From positions 1 through 26,984 of the forward strand of contig CACZAK010000040.1 of NCBI GenBank assembly GCA_902779075.1: DNA of 26,984 nucleotides. Reading direction: 5' to 3'. The notes under the pieces are model-generated. The model made no database searches. It had not been told where the DNA came from and saw nothing but the letters and a program-made list of their open reading frames with translations. The position numbers and the translations under genes were made by a program. Below, one piece after another: positions 14,915 to 20,999 of the stretch (position 1 is its first letter; each line of letters opens with the position of its first letter). The DNA comes from an uncultured bacterium. GTDB lineage: Bacteria > Verrucomicrobiota > Kiritimatiellia > RFP12 > UBA1067.

Positions 14915-15646
14915 ATGGAAGACAAGGTTTTTGAGTTGGATGGCGTCAGCCAGTCGTTCGGGTCGCTGAAAGCCGTTGACAACCTCACGCTTTCGCTGGG
15001 GAAGGGCGAGGTGACGGGTTTTCTCGGCACGAACGGAGCGGGCAAGACCACGACCATCAAGATGTTGATCGGACTTATTCGTCCGACGTCCGGCACGGTG
15101 CGTCTGTTCGGCGGCGACCCGACCGTGTCCGCCACGCGCGCGCGCATCGGCTACATGCCGGAGATGGCCTACTACTACCCCTACCTCAACGTGCGCGAAT
15201 TGCTGTCGTTCTACGGCGGCGTGTGCGGCATGGACAAGCAAACCGTCAAGGCGCGCACGGACGAGCTGCTGGAAGAGGTGGAACTCGTGGAGGCGGCTAA
15301 GCGTCCGCTCAAGACCTACTCCAAGGGCATGCTCCAGCGCGCCGGCATTGCACAGGCACTCCTGAACGATCCCGATCTGCTTATTCTCGACGAGCCGTTC
15401 ACCGGACTCGACCCGCTTGCGCGCATCCATTTCCGCAACCTGCTCAAGAAGCTGCGCGGCCAGGGCAAGTCGATATTCTTTTCCTCGCACGAACTGGGCG
15501 AGACTGAGCTACTGTGTGACAACGTGGCCATTATGAAAAAGGGGCAGTGCATCTACCACGGCCCCGTGGATCGTCTCGCGGGCGATGGAGGCGGCAACCT
15601 TGAGCGGCTGTTCCTCGACGTTCTGGAGAAAGGGGGCGTGGTATGA
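14915..15646 (+). CDS. ABC transporter ATP-binding protein (ABC-2 export type)
   Basis: 243 residues. Walker A GTNGAGKTT (38-46), a GYMPE segment in the Q-loop position (79-83) as in drug/NatA-type exporters, a signature YSKGMLQRAGIAQAL (135-149), Walker B LLILDEPFTGLDP (155-167) and the H-loop SSHELGE (H192) are all intact. It energises the permease encoded next; the genes overlap by 4 bp (ATGA at 15643-15646), implying translational coupling. First gene of a probable three-gene operon. The substrate is unknown. Confidence 0.93.
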   Translation: MEDKVFELDGVSQSFGSLKAVDNLTLSLGKGEVTGFLGTNGAGKTTTIKMLIGLIRPTSGTVRLFGGDPTVSATRARIGYMPEMAYYYPYLNVRELLSFYGGVCGMDKQTVKARTDELLEEVELVEAAKRPLKTYSKGMLQRAGIAQALLNDPDLLILDEPFTGLDPLARIHFRNLLKKLRGQGKSIFFSSHELGETELLCDNVAIMKKGQCIYHGPVDRLAGDGGGNLERLFLDVLEKGGVV

Positions 15647-16425
15647 AAGGCTCGATGAGACGCATCGGCGCGCTCATGGAGCTGTCATTGCTCGAGCTGT
15701 GGCGTCGGAACGATATGTTCGCGTTGCTGGTTCTTTCCCTCGTGCTGCTCGTGCCGCTTTCGATGGCGCGCCCGTTTGGGGCGTCCGGCGCGACGCGCTA
15801 TTTCGACGAAGTGGCGCTTCTGCTCGTGTGGGGTTATTCGCTTTTCATCGCCTTGGGTATCGGTGGACGACTCTTTACAAGTGAATTCGCCAACCGAACA
15901 GTCTATCCGCTGTTGGCGAAACCCGTTTCGCGTGGGGAGCTGCTCGTGGGGAAGTATCTAGGAGCGGTGACGGCCTCGTGGTCTGCGCTGGCATTTTTCT
16001 ATATCTTGTGGGCGGGGTCATCTCTGCTGCGCGGGAGCGAGTGCCTAACGTTTTGTTTCTTCCAGGCGTTCATCCTGCACGCGCTGTTCGCGGCCCTTGC
16101 CGTGGCGGCGGCCGTGGCGGGGTCGTTCCTACTGACGCCTTCTGCAAGCACGACCCTTCTTGCCATTCTCTTCCCGTCCATGTTCTTCTTTGGGCGACAC
16201 CTTCCCGACTATGCCGAGAATGTCTCCGGCGTGTTGCGGTGGCTTGTGAAGGCCTTCTATTGGGTTGCGCCTCATGTGGAGTTCTTCGACATGCGTCAGC
16301 GGCTAGTACACGGCTGGGGCGGCGTGGAAGCGGGGGTGTTTCTGGCCGTGGTAGGCTACGGCGTGGTCTATTCGGTGGTGCTGCTGTTTCTTGCGCACTT
16401 CCTCTTTAAAAGGAAACGCCTGTGA
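15643..16425 (+). CDS. ABC-2 type permease
   Basis: 260 residues, about six hydrophobic helices (for example LLVLSLVLLVPLSM, VALLLVWGYSLFIALGIG, ALFAALAVAAAVAGSFLL). The motif ALGIGGRLFTSEFANRTVYP followed by LLAKPVSRGELLVGKYLG is the conserved ABC-2 permease segment between the second and third helices. It pairs with the ATPase encoded just upstream. It probably exports a lipid-linked, peptide or small-molecule substrate, or serves a membrane-remodelling role as in Gld/Nos-type systems; the sequence does not decide. Confidence 0.88.
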   Translation: MKGSMRRIGALMELSLLELWRRNDMFALLVLSLVLLVPLSMARPFGASGATRYFDEVALLLVWGYSLFIALGIGGRLFTSEFANRTVYPLLAKPVSRGELLVGKYLGAVTASWSALAFFYILWAGSSLLRGSECLTFCFFQAFILHALFAALAVAAAVAGSFLLTPSASTTLLAILFPSMFFFGRHLPDYAENVSGVLRWLVKAFYWVAPHVEFFDMRQRLVHGWGGVEAGVFLAVVGYGVVYSVVLLFLAHFLFKRKRL

Positions 16426-16454
16426 TCACAAACCCCTCGGCTGGATATTCTATC

Positions 16455-16489
16455 TCACGCAGAGGCGCAGAGAGGCAGAGAGCGCAGAG
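16455..16489. repeat. CGCAGAG short repeat cluster
   Basis: cacgcagaggcgcagagagg and the following cagagagcgcagag contain four near-copies of (c)gcagag. The pattern is related to the CGCAAAG arms at 13169 and 13319, but here only one arm is seen. Confidence 0.65.
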
Positions 16490-16518
16490 ATGGTTGAAAA
16501 TTGAATGAGAAATTTAAG

Positions 16519-17334
16519 ATGAATCGACTGATTCCATACGGAACGGTTGCGGTGCTTCTGGTGTTTGTGTGGGTGCTGTCGCGAGTCGCCCCCGCACAAA
16601 TGCCACAGGCGATTGCGGGTGGAGATGTGTTGTCCGTGTTGCTAGGCGATGCCAAAAAGGATCTTTCGGGGGCGATGGTACGGGAGGCGGACAGCTACTT
16701 CCACGGCGGCGTGGACATGGACTGTCACCATCTGCACGACCACCACGAGCATGACCATGCCCATCACGACCATGAGGATCACGCGGAAGAGGACCATGAC
16801 CACAAAACGGAATCGTTCGATCCCTGGCGTTGGATCAACGCCCATATTCGCGCGCCTGAGATTGACCGACATCTTGACGGCGGCAAGGCCGTGGAGATGA
16901 TGCCGTGGTTCTGGATTGCGATCAAATCCGATCCGCACAACATCGAGGCGTGGAGCACGGCGTGGTATGCGGCCGCGTACATCATGAAGGACGAGGCGTT
17001 GGCACTGCGGATTGCAACAGAAGGGCAGCGACTCAACCCCGAGTCATTGGAAATGGCGTGTGTGCTGGGACGCGCCTACCATGCGGAGAGCACGCGAGAC
17101 CAGGTGAAGTCCGAGGCCATGTTCCATCGGGTACTTGAACTTGCCGAAGGGAAAAAGGAACTGGAAGAGGGCGATGAGCTTCCGCTTTTTAGTGCCTTGG
17201 GGTATTTGGCCGATTCGGCGAAACATCGAAACGACACGCAGAAACTTACTGTTTTATTGAACAAGGCGCGTCAATTTGCGCCTAACCACCCAACCACTCG
17301 CGCCATCGAACGCATGTTGGAAGCCAGGCGGTGA
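16519..17334 (+). CDS. Membrane-anchored TPR-like protein with a His-rich metal-binding-type segment
   Basis: 271 residues from ATG 16519 (a TTG at 16501 would add six). An N-terminal helix (TVAVLLVFVWVLSRVA, about 9-24) is an anchor or signal. Residues 70-95 contain 13 His plus many Asp and Glu (HHLHDHHEHDHAHHDHEDH), a likely zinc or other transition-metal binding linker. The rest (about 100-271) is helical with TPR-like repeats (EAWSTAWYAAAYIMKDEALA, LGRAYHAE). It follows the ABC permease by 93 bp without a visible promoter, so co-transcription is likely and a link to metal or cargo handling by the transporter is inferred. It ends before a strong bidirectional terminator. Confidence 0.7.
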   Translation: MNRLIPYGTVAVLLVFVWVLSRVAPAQMPQAIAGGDVLSVLLGDAKKDLSGAMVREADSYFHGGVDMDCHHLHDHHEHDHAHHDHEDHAEEDHDHKTESFDPWRWINAHIRAPEIDRHLDGGKAVEMMPWFWIAIKSDPHNIEAWSTAWYAAAYIMKDEALALRIATEGQRLNPESLEMACVLGRAYHAESTRDQVKSEAMFHRVLELAEGKKELEEGDELPLFSALGYLADSAKHRNDTQKLTVLLNKARQFAPNHPTTRAIERMLEARR

Positions 17335-17340
17335 AATAGG

Positions 17341-17385
17341 AACCTCCGCTATTTGATAAAAACACAAATAGCGGAGGTTTGTACT
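17341..17385. terminator. Bidirectional intrinsic terminator
   Basis: aacctccgctatttg (17341-17355), a 9-base loop, caaatagcggaggtt (17365-17379), a perfect 15-bp stem followed by tgtacttttag. It lies between convergent genes ending at 17334 (+) and 17391 (-). Confidence 0.88.
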
Positions 17386-17390
17386 TTTAG

Positions 17391-17765
17391 TCACGAACCA
17401 CTACTATCCCAGCTCGCCTTGGGCGGGGCCTTGTCGCGCCATTCCTGGAGGGAAATCATGTTGCCGGCCTTGGCGTTGTTGGCGAGATAGGACTCGGCCA
17501 CGTACTCGCGCTTTTCCTTCATCTGCGCGAGCAGGCTGCGTATCTCGACTGCGGCATCGTAGCACATGTCGAGAACCTGATTCCTTAGGGAGGCGTCGGT
17601 CTCAGGCATCTTAAGCAGTTCTATGCTGCTCAAAATCACCTGGGCGGGCTGACCCAAGGCGTGGCAGAATCCCGCAAGGGACTCCATCACGACCTTAGAC
17701 CGCTCTACCTGCACTTCGGCCAGAGCAAGGCGTCTGGCAATGTCGTTTGTCGGCATTTCATCCAT
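17391..17765 (-). CDS. Orphan HisKA-like (histidine kinase dimerisation) protein without a kinase domain
   Basis: 124 residues from ATG 17765 (a TTG at 17771 would add two). A helical hairpin contains FCHALGQPAQVILSSIELL, matching the H-box pattern H-x-L-x-x-P (H35 to P40) of histidine kinase DHp domains. A second helix follows (QVLDMCYDAAVEIRSLLAQM), then a short polar tail. The ATP-binding domain is absent, so it cannot be a complete kinase. It could be a phosphotransfer or kinase-binding partner, or a non-phosphorylated dimeric helix protein. It is transcribed divergently from the pilM-like operon with start codons only 75 bp apart, so joint regulation with the secretion machine is plausible. 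Probably leaderless. Confidence 0.6.
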   Translation of the reverse strand: MDEMPTNDIARRLALAEVQVERSKVVMESLAGFCHALGQPAQVILSSIELLKMPETDASLRNQVLDMCYDAAVEIRSLLAQMKEKREYVAESYLANNAKAGNMISLQEWRDKAPPKASWDSSGS

Positions 17766-17774
17766 AACCAAAAA

Positions 17775-17783
17775 CTAATAGCA
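17775..17783 (-). promoter_or_regulatory. Extended -10 of the HisKA-like gene
   Basis: Minus strand TGC TATTAG; no good -35. The expected start (about 17768) lies 3-4 bases before ATG 17765; no Shine-Dalgarno sequence. Confidence 0.5.
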
Positions 17784-17803
17784 CATTTCGTACCAACGGC
17801 ATA

Positions 17804-17832
17804 TTGACGCATGGCACGGATTTTGCTATTAT
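17804..17832 (+). promoter_or_regulatory. Promoter of the pilM-like operon, leaderless
   Basis: -35 TTGACG (17804-17809), 17-bp spacer ending in TGC, -10 TATTAT (17827-17832). The expected start (about 17839) meets ATG 17841. Confidence 0.85.
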
Positions 17833-17840
17833 TTTCAAAG

Positions 17841-19034
17841 ATGAAATTGCAACTAACAAAGACAAAGACTGTGGAGATAGACTTTTCGCGTCTTGGCGGA
17901 GGGCGGAAAGGTTTATCGGACGTCACTGGCGTTGTGCTAAACGGCAGCGATGCGCGGGGGTGTCCTGCGGTGCGTCTAGTCCACAAGAAGGGCGGCTGGC
18001 ACGTGGTTGCGGCAGGTTTTGTGCCTTCTCCAATGGAAGCTCTGCCAGAAACGTGGGACGAGGCGAACAAATCCCAGATGTCATGGTCGCTTCCGCAGGC
18101 GTTTCAGGCACCTAGTGCCGCATTTGCCGTCAATTCGCCCCATGCGTTCACCCGCCAGACGACGCCGGACGCGCTGACCGTTGATCTCGTGCATACGGCA
18201 CCGAAGGTCTCCGCCACGCCGCCGCCGCGCAAGCTCGGCGTTCGCCGTCTTGAGAAAAAGACAGAACCAGCCACGCCCAAGCCGTCCGATGCCGCAGGCG
18301 AGAAGGGGCTGGATGTCAAGCCCGGCGTTCCCTCCCAGTCGAACGGCGTCCGTTTCGTGATGCAGCCGCTGGCGGAGAACCCATTCGTGATTCAGGCCGG
18401 GCTGCCGGAGTACCAGTTGGTGTGGCTGTCGCACCTGCTTCCGGAGGGGAGGCGTCCAACGGTGGCGTCGATCCAGACGCTGCCGTCGGCGCTGCTTGCC
18501 TCGCTTTGCGAGCAGCCGGAGTTCAACGCTGCGGGCGGCAATGCGTTCGCGATTTACGTGATGCGCCATTCGGTGTACCTTGCCGGCTACAAGGACGGGC
18601 AGCTGATTCTGTTCAGGTCGTGTCCCGGCGTGGCTGGCTGGGAAATGCTGCGCGAGGGCGTGAAGCTGCGTCTCGGGCTTGACGAGGAGATGGTGGACGA
18701 AATCCTCGACGACGCGCTCATCGACCCGCGCAGCGCGATGGAGCCGTTCGTGCGTCCCGTTTTGCAGCAGCTGGAGATTTCGCTCGACTACCTGCGCAGC
18801 CGCCACAACCTGTACATCGACAAGGTCTTCATAATGGGCATGCCGTCGGGCGCGCGCTACTGGAGCCAGATGTCTGAGGAGGCGCTGCGCATCCCGCTCG
18901 TCTCGCCGTCCGTGTTCGAGGGGCTGTCCTTGCCCGCGAAGGACGCGGAGCTTGCCGCGCTGACGCCGTCGAAGTCGCAGGCGTTCCTTGCAGCGCTTGG
19001 AGCCGCACGTGCGGCGATGGAGGATAATGCATGA
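17841..19034 (+). CDS. pilM: PilM-like actin-fold assembly protein, divergent
   Basis: 397 residues from ATG 17841. The ATG at 17811 lies between the -35 and -10 hexamers, so it cannot be on the main transcript. The C-terminal half follows the PilM/GspL pattern: EMVDEILDDALID, then RPVLQQLEISLDYLRSRHN, YIDKVFIMGMPSGARYWSQM (place of the actin-fold adenosine motif) and a final FLAALGAARAAM. The N-terminal part is divergent, with a Pro/Lys-rich linker (about 105-160) and no clear phosphate-binding loop. Identification rests mainly on gene order: PilM-, PilN-, PilO-, PilP-like and secretin, all joined by ATGA overlaps. It acts at the cytoplasmic side of the inner-membrane platform, binding the PilN N-terminus. 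Confidence 0.65.
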   Translation: MKLQLTKTKTVEIDFSRLGGGRKGLSDVTGVVLNGSDARGCPAVRLVHKKGGWHVVAAGFVPSPMEALPETWDEANKSQMSWSLPQAFQAPSAAFAVNSPHAFTRQTTPDALTVDLVHTAPKVSATPPPRKLGVRRLEKKTEPATPKPSDAAGEKGLDVKPGVPSQSNGVRFVMQPLAENPFVIQAGLPEYQLVWLSHLLPEGRRPTVASIQTLPSALLASLCEQPEFNAAGGNAFAIYVMRHSVYLAGYKDGQLILFRSCPGVAGWEMLREGVKLRLGLDEEMVDEILDDALIDPRSAMEPFVRPVLQQLEISLDYLRSRHNLYIDKVFIMGMPSGARYWSQMSEEALRIPLVSPSVFEGLSLPAKDAELAALTPSKSQAFLAALGAARAAMEDNA

Positions 19035-19729
19035 ACGCGCCGAAACTCCATTTGAACCTGCTGCGCGACAGCGAACGGCAATCTTCGTCGCCCGTGCGTC
19101 TGCGCGTGATGCTGCCGATTCTTGCCGCGCTCGCCTGCTTGGGATGCCTCGTATGGTGGGGCGTCTTGGCCGGACAGCTGATTCTCGCGAAGGCGAAGGT
19201 GTCGTCGCTGCAGGCCGACCTTGATGCGAAGAAAGCCGCACATTCCGGCATTCTCAAGCAGATGGGGGACGCGCGTGAACTGCAGGCCGAGCTGGACCAG
19301 CTCAAGATGTACGCCAACGGACGTCGGACTTACGGTGGACTGTTCAAGGAGCTTGCGAACATTGTGCCGGAGGGCGTGCAGTTGCTGGCGCTGGAAATCC
19401 CGGAACCGGCTGCCCAGCAGCTGCTGCCGCCGGGTGCCAAGCCGGGCCCCACTGTGAGGCCGCTGCTAGGTCCGACGAACACGGTCGAGAACGTTGCGTT
19501 GCGGATAATCGGCCGCACGCCGCGCGAGACGCCCGTCGAGCAGCTTATGAAGTCGTTGGCTGAGCCGGCATTCACGAACACCCTCGTCATCGCGAAAGAC
19601 GTGCCGGCCGACCAGGTCAGTCCGCGCGTACGCTCGTTCCACCAGGATGCATCGCCCGATGAGCGGGGAATGAGGTTGCTCTCCTTCGACGTTGAGTACC
19701 GTTGCGTGGAAAGGAGGTTCGAGAAATGA
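19031..19729 (+). CDS. pilN: PilN-like inner-membrane assembly protein
   Basis: 232 residues. A short cytoplasmic N-terminus (MNAPKLHLNLLRDSERQSS; PilN proteins bind PilM through a similar conserved NLLP-type segment, here NLLRD) precedes one membrane helix (about 27-48, LPILAALACLGCLVWWGVLA). A coiled coil follows (VSSLQADLDAKKAAHSGILK), then a globular domain with GGLFKELANIVPEGVQLLAL, the typical PilN segment. A Pro-rich loop at 128-150 is extra. It starts by ATGA overlap with the upstream gene. Confidence 0.72.
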   Translation: MNAPKLHLNLLRDSERQSSSPVRLRVMLPILAALACLGCLVWWGVLAGQLILAKAKVSSLQADLDAKKAAHSGILKQMGDARELQAELDQLKMYANGRRTYGGLFKELANIVPEGVQLLALEIPEPAAQQLLPPGAKPGPTVRPLLGPTNTVENVALRIIGRTPRETPVEQLMKSLAEPAFTNTLVIAKDVPADQVSPRVRSFHQDASPDERGMRLLSFDVEYRCVERRFEK

Positions 19730-20349
19730 GCGAACGCACATTGCAAGATCCTTCCGCGCCGATGAAGCGCGCCATGTTCCGCGCGCTGGCGATCGGCGCC
19801 ATAGCCGTCATCCTTTACATGTTCTGCGTGCAGCCATCCCAGTCCTCGCTTGATAAGGCGAAGGCCGATCTCGCCGGTCTGGAGGTGCAGCAGAGCGCCA
19901 TGGTGCGTGACCTGAAGGGGGCGGACCAGGTGAAGGCGCGCCTTGACGCGATAGATGCGGAGCGCAAGGAGTTTCTTGCCGGACTCCTCGAGCCGTTGCT
20001 TGGTTCATACGCCATGCGCGCGAAGTCCGTGCTGGACCCTCTTGCCACCGACGTGGGGCTGAGGATAGCCGACTACGCCGAGATGCCCGTGCGCCTTCTG
20101 CCGCTTCCCAAGCCGCAGGCCACTCAGCTCTACGCGCGAAAGCCCATACGACTCACCTGCACGGGGTCGTATGCCACGATAGTCTCGTTCCTCATGCGCG
20201 TGGAGAAGAAACTTCCGCTCGTCTCGCTTGAGGCTTTCTCGCTCAAGACGCAGAAAGACCCCGATAACCAGTCCGCCACGCTCGTGTTCGAGTGGCCGGT
20301 AAAGGGCGTCAACACCGCTGCGGCCGCGAAGGGAGGCGTCAAGAAATGA
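19726..20349 (+). CDS. pilO: PilO-like inner-membrane assembly protein
   Basis: 207 residues from ATG 19726, which overlaps the previous stop (ATGA) and has AGGAGG upstream; an ATG at 19702 would add eight. One membrane helix (about 18-34, ALAIGAIAVILYMFCVQP) is followed by a coiled coil (LDKAKADLAGLEVQQSAMV) and a ferredoxin-like alpha-beta region (IRLTCTGSYATIVSFLMRVE, then LPLVSLEAFSL), as in PilO/GspM. It is expected to pair with the PilN-like protein to form the inner-membrane ring. Confidence 0.72.
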   Translation: MSERTLQDPSAPMKRAMFRALAIGAIAVILYMFCVQPSQSSLDKAKADLAGLEVQQSAMVRDLKGADQVKARLDAIDAERKEFLAGLLEPLLGSYAMRAKSVLDPLATDVGLRIADYAEMPVRLLPLPKPQATQLYARKPIRLTCTGSYATIVSFLMRVEKKLPLVSLEAFSLKTQKDPDNQSATLVFEWPVKGVNTAAAAKGGVKK

Positions 20350-20999
20350 AACGTCTCATGATCACTGTTGCCGCCGTTGCCGCCATGTCCGCGTTCGGTG
20401 AAGCGCCCGCCGCCAAGCCGAACGGTGGGGCGAGGCGTCCCGCCGAGTCGGCCGAGGTCGGGGTACGCAATCCGTTCTGGCCGATAGGCTACGAGGGAAC
20501 GCGCGAAACGATCTCCCCAGAAGTGCGCGAGCGTCCGAAACCTGCCGTTGCCGATCCCGCAAAACAGCCTCCGCCCGTCACCGCAGCCGAGAGGGCTGCG
20601 CGCGATGCCGCAAAGGCTGCGGCTGAAAAGGCGGAGAAGGAGGCCGCAGAGAAGGCTGCCGCCGAGAAGGCCGCGAAAGAGGCCGCCGCGCGGGCCGAGG
20701 CGGAACGGAAGAAGCGCGAGATATCATCCGTACACTGGACCGCCGCGCGCGCCACGCTGAAGTTCGGCGGACGCGTGAAGCTGCGCGAGGACGACGCCAT
20801 CCAGAGCACAAGCGTCGTCATCAACGGCAAGGTCTATTCGGACGGAGATCTCATCTCCATAACCCACGACTCCCGCCGGTTCACCTGGCGCGTGGAGGGG
20901 CTTTCCGAAAACAACAAACTGAAACTCGTTCGTGTCCGCGCGAAGTACTTGGAGAAGTCCGGCGAGGCCGACAAATCTAACAAAGGAGCGAAGAAATGA
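20346..20999 (+). CDS. PilP-like periplasmic linker protein
   Basis: 217 residues from ATG 20346 (ATGA overlap). A signal peptide (MKRLMITVAAVAAMSAFGEA) is followed by VRNPFWPIGY, equivalent to the RDPF/RNPF motif of PilP and GspC-type linkers. A long Ala/Lys/Glu-rich helix (about 78-118, AAEKAEKEAAEKAAAEKAAK) and a C-terminal beta-domain (VVINGKVYSDGDLISITHD, FTWRVEGL) complete it; the latter resembles the homology region that docks on the secretin N0 domain. Position just upstream of the secretin supports this. A stretch NGGARRPAESAEVG before the NPF motif matches palindromic repeat DNA at 6196. Confidence 0.65.
   Translation: MKRLMITVAAVAAMSAFGEAPAAKPNGGARRPAESAEVGVRNPFWPIGYEGTRETISPEVRERPKPAVADPAKQPPPVTAAERAARDAAKAAAEKAEKEAAEKAAAEKAAKEAAARAEAERKKREISSVHWTAARATLKFGGRVKLREDDAIQSTSVVINGKVYSDGDLISITHDSRRFTWRVEGLSENNKLKLVRVRAKYLEKSGEADKSNKGAKK
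20424..20446 (+). repeat. Dispersed-repeat word inside the PilP-like gene
   Basis: ggtggggcgaggcgtcccgc followed by cga matches 22 of 23 bases of 6196-6218 (ggtggggcgaggcgtctcgc, cga). It is translated as GGARRPA. Confidence 0.75.

Noticed and set aside
14612..15490. 292-codon minus-strand frame
   Set aside because: Antisense to the AAA gene end and the ABC ATPase gene, whose motifs are intact on the plus strand.
17811..17840. Upstream start codon for the pilM-like gene
   Set aside because: The ATG at 17811 lies between the -35 and -10 hexamers; the transcript should begin near 17839.
18081..19241. 386-codon minus-strand reading frame
   Set aside because: It lies wholly antisense to the pilM- and pilN-like genes, is rich in Arg/His as expected from reverse reading of GC-rich codons, and has no promoter or known motif.
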